Assembly (NCBI GenBank): GCA_024336345.1
Contig: JANFOG010000006.1
Coordinates: 1 to 64,000 of the forward strand
Origin: Mariannaea sp. PMI_226
Lineage: Eukaryota > Ascomycota > Sordariomycetes > Hypocreales > Nectriaceae
Length of the DNA: 64,000 nt
Direction: 5' to 3'
Part shown: piece after piece, positions 25,051 through 35,307 of the stretch
How the letters are laid out: each line of letters opens with the position of its first letter
Position numbering within the stretch: position 1 is the first letter of the stretch
The notes under the pieces: model-generated
Database searches by the model: none
The model's input: only the letters and a program-made list of their open reading frames with translations
Told to the model about the DNA's origin: nothing
Made by a program: the position numbers and the translations under genes

Positions 25051-28000
25051 ATGTCCCAGCAGCAGTGTTTCCCGCAACAGCCGCATCTGTACGGTTCTGG
25101 CCAGATACTTGGTCACGGCAAAGTTGCCCATGCTCCTTTCCTTACCGTAACCGAGGCCTTCTATCACTATGCAACTTCGTGCCCTGACAACCTGGCGGTT
25201 CATGACTTGTCTGGCCCTACCCAAAAAATAACTTATCGGGAGCTTGCCTGCCGGGTTCAGTTACTGGCCGAGGAGCTTCGTGCGCGTGGCGTTACGCCAG
25301 GTCACAGAGTCCCATTGATTGTCAAGCGAAGCTTGGAGATGATAGTCGGAATCTGGGCAATTCTATCCTGTGGCGCCCAGTATGTTCCCCTCGATGGCGG
25401 GGTCGTCCCAGATGAAACAATTCGCAGGGTCTTGAAGGAAGCTCAAGGCAAGGTTGTCCTCTGTTTGTCATCGACTCAACATAGACTCGAATCCTTGCAG
25501 ACAAATCATGAGACTATCTTGGTTAATGGACCAAGGTCCCAGAACTTGGACGAAATTCCTGGGGATGGGTATGTGGATCTTTCAAAACCTGACGGGGGCT
25601 GCTACGTGATATACACATCCGGTAAACTATACATACCCTCCGCTGCAAATTTCTAAGAGTTATCTCTCATGTTGTTGCTTATGACGTTATAGGAACAACG
25701 GGACAACCAAAAGGAGTAGACGTCACCCACAAGAATGTCGTGAATCTTGTGTGCCTCTCGCCCGGAAACCTAGGAATCACACCAGGTACCACAGTTGGGT
25801 CCTTGCTAAACATTAGCTTTGATATGGGTATGTTCGATATTACTTTGAGTTCACCTTGAAGAAAAAATAAGGGAGTGGGTGTAGGCGCTAATGACTTGAA
25901 TAGCTGCTTGGGAGATCTTCAGCTGCCTCTGCAATGGAGGAACATTAGTGCTTCGGGGTGCCCAATGGGAGGAAGCCCTCGACGAGGTCAGCCTGTAAAT
26001 TTGGCTTTCCAGGCATTTTATTGACTGATAAATAGATCGAAGTGCTGATTTGTACACCTACAATATTGTCCAAGTATCACCCAAAAGACTACCCAGAGAT
26101 CAAGACAGTTGCCACGGCTGGTGAGCCAATCACGCAGCGGTAAAGCTCCCTTTTCCTTGAAACAGACACGCGTATGAAGATAAGCACGCAAATTATATAT
26201 ACACATATGTTTTGGGACATCTATAGCTTACGATTAACCTAGCTTGGCCGATTTGTGGGCCAACCATGGCACATATTGGAACTGTTGTGGTCCAACCGAG
26301 ACAACTATTGTCAATACGATGCAGAGGCACGTTGTTGGAGATCAGCTTTCCATTGGCAAGCCAACGCCGAACAATAAGGTATATATATTAGACGATGATG
26401 GTCAGCCAACCGGAGTTGGTATTCCTGGGGTCATGTGGGCGGGGGGACTAGGTGTCTCTCGAGGCTATATTGGGATGCCAGAGAAAACGGCTGAGAAATA
26501 TTTGGTGGACCCATTTGCCAACGATGGGTAAGAATGATGGATGGCAGATGCGTAGAGGCTTCACTGACGCAGTGTGCTAGGTCGAAGATGTACAACACAG
26601 GGGATATCGGGCGTTGGCGAACTGATGGGTCTATTGAAATCCTTGGTCGGTGTGATGATCAAGTCAAAATCAAGGTGTGTGAAAGCTGAGGCTCGTTTAT
26701 TCAGTCGATCCACTTTCTCCCGAGCCCGAGCCGTTCAAAGACCGCATGGCTGACACAAGTGAAAGGGGTTTCGTGTGGAGTTGGACGGCATCTCCGCATC
26801 ACTGGCCTCCGCTCCCGGCGTGTCTCGGGCTGCTGCATTGTTGATAAACGGGCACATTCACGGATTCATATGTCCTCTAGTCCGTGACACTGCTGCCATC
26901 ACTCAATATGTGCAGAAGTGCCAGCCCTATTATGCCGTGCCGTCACAAATCTATGCTATGGATGAGCTGCCGACCACGGCTAATGGCAAGGTTGACAAGA
27001 AGAAACTCAAGGCATCGTTTGCAGAAATGGTCAAAATGAACAGCTTTCAGATAACACTGTCGAAATCAGACCTCAAACCACAGAGTTCCACTTCAAGCCT
27101 ATCAACGCTGGCCGAAAAGATTCACCAGGACCTTAGCCAAGAACTACCAAAGAAACAACATGCTCAGCCATTCAGACGATTGAGGTACCGCATTTTCATT
27201 GTCTATCGCACACTCTTCAGCTCTGTTACAATCATAAATTTCGCTGCCATGACCTGTGTCATATTCCTCAACCTCAATTCCCGGTGGTTTGGGACCATCA
27301 CGGCAATCAACCTGACGACTGCAGCTCTTGTGAGGCAAGACCTGGTCATAAACGCCCTATATACAACTGCCTGCTCAGTGCCCAAGCAGCTTCCTCTATG
27401 GCTTCGAGCCCGTTGCGCCAAAATCTATCACCTGGGGGGCATACATTCCGCAGCTGGTGTCTGTGCCACAGCATGGCTCGTTGTCTCAACAGCCCGGGAA
27501 GTGATCTGCGACAGGCTCTACTGTGCAGGGCACCAACCAAACTCGGTGGTAATTCGGGTGGTATCATGGCTTCTTTGTGGACTTCTCTGCATTATGGTCG
27601 GTTCAGCATGGCCTTCTCTTCGCAAACAGCATCACAACTTTTTTGAGAGGTTTCATCGATTCGCCGGATGGACAAGTCTCGCTCTCTTCTGGGCGCGAAC
27701 AATTCTGACCATCAATGGCACCCATGCAAGTGGGCTTGGTCTTGGACATGCGGCCATCAGTAACCCCGACTTTTGGCTCCTGGTTGTGGCGACTTGCAGC
27801 ATTGCTTCGTCGTGGCTCTTCCTCCGCAAGGTAGCTGTTGATGCTGAGGTGCTCTCCAACCATGCTGTTCGCTTACACTTTGATTACACTGTCCCGGTCA
27901 ACGGTAGCTTCACCCGCGTCTCACGACGGCCGCTACTTGAGTGGCATTCGTTTGCAACGATCCCCACGCTTGAGGTTATTAATCGGCCCAAGGGGTACTC

Positions 28001-28457
28001 TCTCGTCGTGTCTAACGCTGGTGACTGGACTCGTAGCTGTATCAAAGATCCGCCTTCCAAGTTGTGGGTTCGGGGTCTCCCAACCTGCGGCGTTATGCGC
28101 ATCGCGACACTGTTCAATCGCATCGTCATTATCGCCACTGGTTCTGGAATCGGACCGCTGCTTGGCCATATCAGCCAGCCAACATGCTCCACTCAGCTCA
28201 TCTGGTCGGCTGCAGCACCAGAACTGACTTTTGGCAAGGAGATACTGCGCACAGTTCGAGAAAAGATCCCTGACGCAGTGATCCATGATACTAAGATTCA
28301 TGGCCGACCAGATCTGGTACGAATGGGATTCAACATGGCCCAGAATTTCGGCGCTGAAGCTGTGATTGTGATTGCCAACGAGAGTGTCACCAAGAAGATC
28401 GTATACGGTCTCGAGACCCGTGGGATCCTGGCATTCGGTGCCATCTGGGACAGTTGA
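25051..28457 (+). CDS. TmpL-like protein: adenylation domain fused to membrane ferric-reductase-like flavoprotein
   Basis: Seven exons: 25051-25621, 25693-25827, 25904-25986, 26036-26139, 26243-26527, 26581-26674, 26766-28457; 987 residues. Residues 1 to about 510 form an AMP-binding adenylation domain: core [50 protein letters not shown] and the terminal NGKVDKKKL lysine motif are all present. No carrier (thiolation) domain follows. From about 565 there are roughly five to six membrane segments, two of them rich in histidine ([12 protein letters not shown] and [10 protein letters not shown]), then a cytosolic flavin/nicotinamide-binding region ending with [14 protein letters not shown]. This layout is that of fungal TmpL, a redox-homeostasis protein described in Alternaria and Aspergillus, and is related to TmpA. 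The substrate is unknown. It is the first gene beside the transposon block and looks intact. Confidence 0.88.
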
Positions 28458-29131
28458 CGTATTACGATTTGTTTCCTCTTCACTCTTTTCTTTGCTGCCA
28501 ACCTCTGGCCTTTAATTCCTCTGCGCATTTGTGCTTGATTTCTTTTGTATCTTCAGTGGTTTCGGCGATTTCTTACTGCCCTTTTCAAATCTCTTCCCCA
28601 TGTCATTAGGTCATCAACGTCATCCTAGCTAGCTATAATATTTACTACTATTATACATTTTCTTATTGTTTTTGGTGGAGGGGTTGATTCGCATGCTAAT
28701 AAATGAAAAAAAAAAAGGAAGAAAGGAAGAAAGAAAGAAAGAAAGAAGGAAGGAAACCTGAGATACAATTATGGTCTTAGGATCAGGACATGTTGATATC
28801 GCTCGCACAATGAATATGGGTAATGCGTGGCAAGAAAAGTAGACACCTTGATAATTTATTGGTGGTTAGGTATTTGTGTACTGTACTGGGTACCTAAGTA
28901 TTTGGTAGCTACCTTACCAAAGTACCGGTACTATCAGCAATTTATTATCAAGGGGTCCACGCCGATTGTCGAGGCGGCTTTATGCAATAAAACCATACAA
29001 ATATCTACTTTGCTATCTCTCACCTAAGTAGGTAATGAATGGAGCAAACCTTTATATATTTGGGGATGTTTAGCTCAGCGTCTTGATGCTCAAATTTCCA
29101 TATCATCAGTTACCATAACACCAGATAAAAC
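28458..29131. other. intergenic region with polypurine microsatellite
   Basis: It holds the 3' end of the TmpL-like transcript and the promoter of the hydrolase gene. At about 28705-28757 there is a pure A/G run built of GAAA and GAAG units. At 28880-28935 several GTACC/TACC motifs occur. No coding frame is supported. Confidence 0.7.
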
Positions 29132-30350
29132 ATGTTGCAAACTCGGCGAATAAGAGCATTAGTTTCTCGTGTTTCTCGGCAGGGAACATTGGGCCAGATT
29201 GCAGTAGCAAAGTTTTACTCCCAGTCGGTTCGTCCGTTGGCCTATGACCTGCATGAACCAGCGCAGCCCCAGACCGACAAGCAGAACTCTCCAATCCTGT
29301 TCCTCCATGGACTGTTCGGGTCTAAAAAAAACAACAGGGCCATGAGCAAGTAAGATGATCTAGCAATGGGTTCACGACTTGAATGGCTGACTGACCATTG
29401 CCACAGAGCTTTGGCCCGGGACCTTGGAAGATATGTCTACGCTTTGGTGAGCACAATCTGGCCAATAACAACACATTGTGCATCTCGAAACTCAACGGCC
29501 AAGTGACAGGATCTCCGAAACCATGGCGAATCGCCGCATAACCCTCGTCACGATTATGTCGCCATGGCCGAAGATGTTGCAGTCTTTATACACGATCATG
29601 GACTCACTGACACGACACTCATTGGCCATTCAATGTAAGTCCTTGGTTGTCGAATAGCAACACGCAATGCTCACTCAAAATCAGGGGCGCCAAAGCAGCA
29701 ATGGCTCTTGCACTTCGCTCGCCCCATCTTGTCAGCGACCTGGTGGCCGTGGATAATGCACCTGTAGATGCTGTTTTGAGCAACGACTTTGGCGGCTATA
29801 TTCGCGGCATGAAGCAGATCGACCAAGCCAATGTCACGCGCCAAAAGGAAGCAGATGTTATTCTTTCTGAATACGAAAAGGTGCACAGCAATCCGCTTTT
29901 TCTGAACGGGGAAACGTAAGCTGACAGTGTCAAATTACTCAGTCACTTGCCATAAGACAATTTCTTCTTGGAAATCTCCACCGACCCGAGGGTGAAAATA
30001 CGCAGAAGTTTAGGGTTCCCCTTGACATCCTTGCTCGCTCACTTGGTAACCTTGGCGATTTCCCATATAAAGATCCCAATGAAGTCCGGTTTGAGAAGCC
30101 TGCCCTTTTTGTGAGGGGTACAAAGAGTAAATATGTTCCAGACGAACTGATCCCTCTCATTGGACAATTCTTTCCTCGCTTTCGCCTTGTGGATGTTGAT
30201 GCTGGCCACTGGCTCATCTCCGAGCAACCGGATACTTTCCGACGAGGTATGAGGTTTCTATTTCTTCCCAACCCTATCAACTCTCTGTTGCTCATGTGTA
30301 TTCCTAACTCGTGCACAGCTGTGGTTGAGTTTCTCCGAAACAGTGAATAG
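29132..30350 (+). CDS. mitochondrial alpha/beta hydrolase (ABHD11 / Imo32 / Eat1 family)
   Basis: Six exons: 29132-29349, 29407-29446, 29510-29634, 29685-29915, 29957-30246, 30319-30350; 311 residues. The first 30 residues are basic, hydroxylated and free of acidic residues, typical of a mitochondrial presequence. The hydrolase fold follows: PILFLHGLFGSKKN (oxyanion region), DLRNHGESPH, the nucleophile elbow GHSMGAKAAM, VDNAPVD and the catalytic histidine in DAGHWLISEQP. The family includes human ABHD11 and yeast Imo32 and Eat1 (the last makes ethyl acetate); the natural substrate here is not evident. The length matches the family. All introns are 40-72 nt and keep frame. The assignment to the family is firm; a choice between ester hydrolysis and acyl transfer is not possible from sequence alone. 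Confidence 0.9.
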
Positions 30351-31248
30351 GGCTCGGGGAATAAAGAAAACGCGTAGAATGTGCACTTTTAGAAATATAC
30401 AAATTCGTGGAAGGTTGTTAACACCACATAATCAATAGATATACATGTATGACGATAAAATTTGTATATACCTGTTCCCTTTGCTGATCTTATGTTACAT
30501 AGATGTGGTCTAATTTGCGTGAGTGGCAAATTAGAAAGGAGGGGAACAAATTGTCGCTGAAAAAAAGAGTTTACGCATAGGCTCTACTCAAAAAAGACAT
30601 GAATTCGATTGTCCACATAATAAAGAAGAAGAAAAAAATTATATTGTTCCCGAGAGAAGGCTGTCTAACGGATTGATGCTTTGGGCGGTCCTGCATGATC
30701 CATCTTATCTTAATTCATCTCCGAGGAGCTGGATCCGTACGACATGGCATCGGCCCCTTGCCTCCTATCGATTGCGAGGCTATGAATGAAGGAAAAACAA
30801 ACTCCTGCCATTAATACCATTCGTTGTTCTCAGTCGACCCAGTTAGTAATGCTCTTATTCTACACCTTGTCATGACGGGTCAACGATTAGATGATCAGTG
30901 CGGATCTACTTTGCCCTGTGACCCACAAGTGCACAAATGTTCAAGATGCAATGCTTGTCCATATCGATCTCGTGGCATCCGTTGCCAAGATCGAGTACAC
31001 CTAGCGAAGGCAAGAAAAGGAACTAAGGCCAGAAATGCTTCACTACTTCACACGGGAGCTCATTGGTTCGATCACTTTGCCGTTATCATAAATTTGACTG
31101 ATCGTTTTTGCCATTCAAAGGAACATGACCCAATCCCCTAGCCGCCTTTGTGATGCTACGCCATTTGCGATGACCGAAATAATGCCAGGGACGAGTTTAT
31201 TAGCCGCGAGGCCCTATGCCTTCCCCGCGCCATCCAGCCAGTGCCTTT
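30351..31248. other. intergenic region between converging genes
   Basis: Lies between the ends of the hydrolase (+) and RpS1 (-). A 105-codon frame at 30824-31141 has no recognisable homology or splice signals. I see no RNA gene. Confidence 0.6.
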
Positions 31249-32335
31249 TTAAACCTCCTCAAGAACGCGCTCCTTGAACTCCCGCTCAACCTTCTGGCCC
31301 TGGTCATCCGTACCTGACTCACCATGGAGAGCCATCAAGGCTCCGAGGTCAAACTTGGGCTGCTTCAGGAGCTTGACCTTGCGGATGTGGACCTGATAAA
31401 AATGTAAGTGGGGGAAATATAAACCAAAAGAAAAAAATCCAGAGAAAAACAATGCATATCGTGGTTCTGGGGAAATGGGAGAGGCTATCAAGAGGGGCAA
31501 CTCACGTTCTGGAGAGGGTAGATACCCTGGGTGGACTTCTCAATCTCACGTCCAATGACCTCAGGAATGAGCTTGGAGGTGAGCTGAGTAAGGGTGCAGC
31601 TGGAAGCCTCACGCTGGATGATATCGGTCATCTTGCGTCGGATGGCACGAATCTGCGACGAAGCAGCGTAGGTGGTCTTCTTGATCTGGTTGGGTCGTCG
31701 CTTGGTGAAGGCAATGGCGAAGAGGCGGATGAGGTAGTCGTCGGTAGTCTTGACGGTGACGTTGGCCTCAATGAGCGTCTGCCACTTTCGCACGAGGGAA
31801 CGGAGCTTGTCCGAGGTGAAATCGAGGCCGTGGAAGTTGGTCAGGCAGTTCTTGCCCTGGACCTCATCGATGCGGAGGCGGACCTTGCGGAAGGAGTGGT
31901 CCTCATCCTTCTGGAGATCGGCGAGGGAGACCTCGACGATGCGGCCCTTCAGAGCATCGTTGGCGTTCTTGAGACCAGTGGTTCGGTTCACGAGGGTCTT
32001 GCCGACACTAGACACAAAATATTTCAGTCAACTTTACTGCGTCGAAAATTTGCCAAAACTTTATCGATTCGCGTCGCAACTCACTCTCGAACGTTGAAAG
32101 GGTTGGGGGCCTGTAATAATTTATGTTAGCGAAAAAAATATCATTTCCAGAGGGCGTATCATGTTGTCATCACCACGTACCTTGATCGAGTACCAATCCT
32201 TGCGGGAGAAGGGGTCCACGGTCTTCTTCTTGAGGCCCTTCTTGCCCTTCGAGAGTCTCTTGTTCCTGCGGTACGCGTGAGCATGATATTCTTTGATCGC
32301 AGACGTCGTCGTGATGCTCACTTTCCAACCGCCAT
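31249..32335 (-). CDS. RPS1: 40S ribosomal protein S1 (S3Ae)
   Basis: Five exons on the minus strand: 32322-32335, 32181-32265, 32085-32110, 31506-32007, 31249-31392; 256 residues, the normal size (yeast Rps1 has 255). The protein opens [15 protein letters not shown] with [19 protein letters not shown] and contains [38 protein letters not shown] and [14 protein letters not shown], all typical of eukaryotic S1e. It sits on the small-subunit platform near the mRNA exit and is essential for 40S assembly. Three introns crowd the first 42 codons, as is common in ribosomal protein genes of filamentous fungi, and the first exon is only 14 nt. The 225-codon plus-strand frame over it is a shadow. Confidence 0.97.
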
Positions 32336-33332
32336 GTTTGCTGGCTTTTCTGTGAACCGTTGGAGGGAGAGGGTGCTGGCTGAGGGATTGGTGGAGGGGC
32401 GAAATAATTTCAATTTCTTGTGTGCATCAACTTAGGTCTAAGCGAAGTGGAAGAATTGCGGGCCAAACTTTTTCCGGCATTAGCGTGTGCTGTTGATGAG
32501 CCCCGACTAGCACGTGATAAATATGCCACAGGACACAATTGAAGAAGTTCAAGAACTGGCCGCCACATGTGGATTAGCGTGGCTTAGCCTCCTCTCCGTC
32601 AGCAAGTTAGAACGGCCAAACAATTTTTAGACGAGACCAGTTTGCCTCAGCGGGTCGCGTTGACTGACAATTTTATGCCAACACTGGTCCTAACCACTCT
32701 GAGATGCATACGGTTGTTCATGGAGACAGCTTCGCCTTTCATGGATATTCATGACCAAATTATTTAATATCATAATCATATATTTATTGTTGGATCGCAA
32801 CATCTCTCGACTGAGCTGAAATGGCTAGAAAGCCGGTTTCTGGATGACCACCTTCGCTCCCTCTGTTATCAAGACTGGAGCTTCTCGTTTTGCTTGAATA
32901 CATCTTTGACTGTCCATGTCTGAGAATAAGGCATTGCTGACAGTAGTAGTGTTTGCGGACCTCCACTGTCCCTCCGTCGTATGTATCGTGGATTTCTCCA
33001 TACGTCGTTTCAGACCCCAAATCTTTTCACTACCTATTTCCAGGATTGAGGCTATCAACACTCTCCTTCCGGGTTCCATCGAACCCACGGCATAGATAGA
33101 ATGGGGTTGGTGCATGATCTTCGGCTTGAGGTGATGTCCAGTGCTGCGATTTTGAGATCTATTGGGTTTGTTGCCATAGTCTGCTCTAATAGGAGATTTG
33201 CAACATCGCCCGATCCCCTTTCTTGGGTCAACTAAGCGTCAATGGATTTTGATTTTTTTTTTTGGAATATCGTTGTTGGTCAACCTCTTTTTGTTCACAA
33301 GGTCATCCTTTTCCCCCGACACCTTTTTCTAC
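32336..33332. other. RpS1 promoter and intergenic region
   Basis: About 1 kb between the RpS1 start and the end of the small uncharacterised gene. Open frames on the minus strand near 32784-33115 have no recognisable domain. A run of T lies at 33250-33261. No further gene is supported. Confidence 0.6.
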
Positions 33333-33829
33333 TCAGTCGTCTGTGTCCTTATCAAGATCGGGCTTGTCCCGGTTCCAGTCATCGAAACTTGGAAAGCTGA
33401 AGTAGTATCCTGACATCAAGTTAGCCTTTTTTTTTTTTTCTAACTCCGTGAGTAATAGGCAACAAAAGACAAACCTGAAGGAGAATCAACCAAGACAACA
33501 TCTTGACAACGAGTAGGAGAGGCTTCAGAGCTGCCACTACATATCACAATGGCCTCGACTTGGTGGGAAATGGGTTCTGTGGTAGAGGAATGCTCGATGT
33601 GAGCAGGAGGTGGAGAATAGATGGCGACACGATTAAGAAGATCGGTTGCTTTTTGTGGTGAGCTAGAGCTAGCTAGAGATCCCCGAATAGCATTCGAGGG
33701 AGTGATGGAAGGCTCAGTGGCGCTGGACCTCAGGAGCCTGGGCCGTTGTCTTGAGGCTGTGTGTGAAGAGGAATCACGCCGGTGATGAGTCCTCACCGCA
33801 TTGCGGGTTTCTCGAGAGAAGGAAGCCAT
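33333..33829 (-). CDS. small uncharacterised protein with YYFSFPSFDDW C-terminus
   Basis: Two exons, 33475-33829 and 33333-33409, give 143 residues. The 65-nt intron starts GTTTGT, has a perfect GGCTAACTTG branch site and ends GTCAG, and keeps frame, which is the main reason to believe the gene. The start chosen is the ATG at 33829 (MASFSRETRNAVRTHHRRD); an upstream in-frame ATG at 33859 is possible. The body is rich in S, R, T and P and likely disordered, with a VEAIVICSGSSE strand in the middle. The C-terminus is distinct: YYFSFPSFDDWNRDKPD, then an acidic tail ending in DTDD. There is no signal peptide or membrane segment. I do not recognise a family, and no function can be assigned. Confidence 0.68.
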
Positions 33830-35307
33830 ATCTTGGATGAATCTTATGTCGGTAGGCAAACGGATCGGTAGATCAATGGATGAAGGCTTCGTGCGTAAAA
33901 AGCATAAGCCTTGAGCATTCGACTAGGAGATTCGCTCAGCATCGAGTAAGTGATGATGATGGTGAGGCTGGTGATGATGGAAACCTGGAGTGCGATGGTA
34001 GTCGGAGGTCTCATATCAACCTCGGCGACAACGGAATGACACATTGGCCATGGACGACCCATCACGCAACGATGGCGACCCCCAGCACGCCTAGGGACCT
34101 ATGGGTGGTAGACCTCCTCGCCACTTGTCGGCTCATCGATGCATTGGGTGCCAACTATGTGTCTCCCGGTGTATGGCCCATCATCCCTGACCTTGGGCTC
34201 GCTGGGGCTCGGGGGCTGCACGCGGGCCATCCGTGCGTGCGCATTTGCGGGGATTATCAGCGAACGAGACCACTCAGCGATAGGCAGGCGAGGTACCCCG
34301 TCAGCCAAAGGTCGGTAAAGCAGAGCCAACTTGGCCTACCGTCGCATTGCTACCCAACCTAGGTTCCTCGAATACCGCAAGGGCTGCCGTGGGTGGGCTG
34401 AATGGGGTGAAGGGCGAATGTTGGAAAATGGACGGAGGGTCGGAGAGCGGCAACTAGCGCAAATCTGGAACCGGGGGGAAGAGAAAGCGTCAAGACCTCG
34501 TAACACCCGAGTCCCCAAGGGATGGGTATTTTCCCTGTCCCGTTTGCCAGGGGAGTCAGGTACGCCGTACTGGGACTTGTTAGCCACCGCCTCAGGACAG
34601 TGTTGTTCGGGTCTCCTACATCACGCTACCTAGGTACCTGAGTTAAGTAGCTGCTAGTGGAGGAGCAAGTTTTGGAGGCCACGAGGTTTAGCGCTGATCT
34701 CCTTCTCCCAAGTCTCACAAAGCTGGAACCCCCATCGAACCAAATATATCTCTCATGGTCTCATAAGGGACCGAACCCTTTCTTCACTAAACAATGCATA
34801 CAACGCACTACATTGAGGGAAATAACTTCTCCCAAGTTGGAATCGCACTGCTATTCGTACCACTATAATACCATACCGACATACTGCCTACTTGGGTTTG
34901 GTAAAGTTCAGTCCTCGCTGCTATAGCTCCCCAAGTGGTTCTGGACTGTGGGGAACCAGCTTTCTCCAGACTCACCCATCCAACCGTCGATATCCTTCGA
35001 GCTTGGCGCTGTGTAACACCTTACATCCTGCGACGTCACCACTACTATTCCAAACTGAGCATCATACCTTATTTCACCTTGCTGATGAAGCCCCTTCCTT
35101 TCTTCCATTGCCAAAGGCAGTGTCGAATTCTTCCATAATACAATCCTCCCCAAAAGTTTCCGTCGGCAACAAGAATGGCTGAATGGGACGTAGCTATCGT
35201 ACGGATTCTGATCGAACAATTCCGATTTCACCCATCCCACTTAGTATGACCATGCACTGCTGACGCATTTGCCAACAATCCACGCCAATTGCCTCGTTGT
35301 CTTGGTT
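33830..35307. other. intergenic region, no supported gene
   Basis: About 1.5 kb. Open frames on both strands (for example 33880-34362 plus and 34908-35240 minus) lack recognisable domains and splice signals. A TACCTAGGTACCTGAG motif lies at about 34629-34644. It includes the promoter of the small gene at 33333-33829 and the 3' flank of URC1. Confidence 0.6.

Noticed and set aside
26775..28457. 560-codon frame as a separate reductase gene
   Set aside because: It begins in the middle of the conserved adenylation motif KIKGFRVEL and joins the upstream exons in frame, so it is the last exon of one gene.
30824..31141. 105-codon frame with several cysteines between the hydrolase and RpS1
   Set aside because: Cysteine spacing fits no zinc-finger family and there is no other support.
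31452..32129. Long plus-strand open frame (225 codons) over RpS1
   Set aside because: It is the complement of the well-supported RpS1 exons and has no family features.
34740..34790. GGTTCGGTCCC-like hairpin on the minus strand resembling a tRNA T-arm
   Set aside because: No matching acceptor, D or anticodon arms could be built around it.
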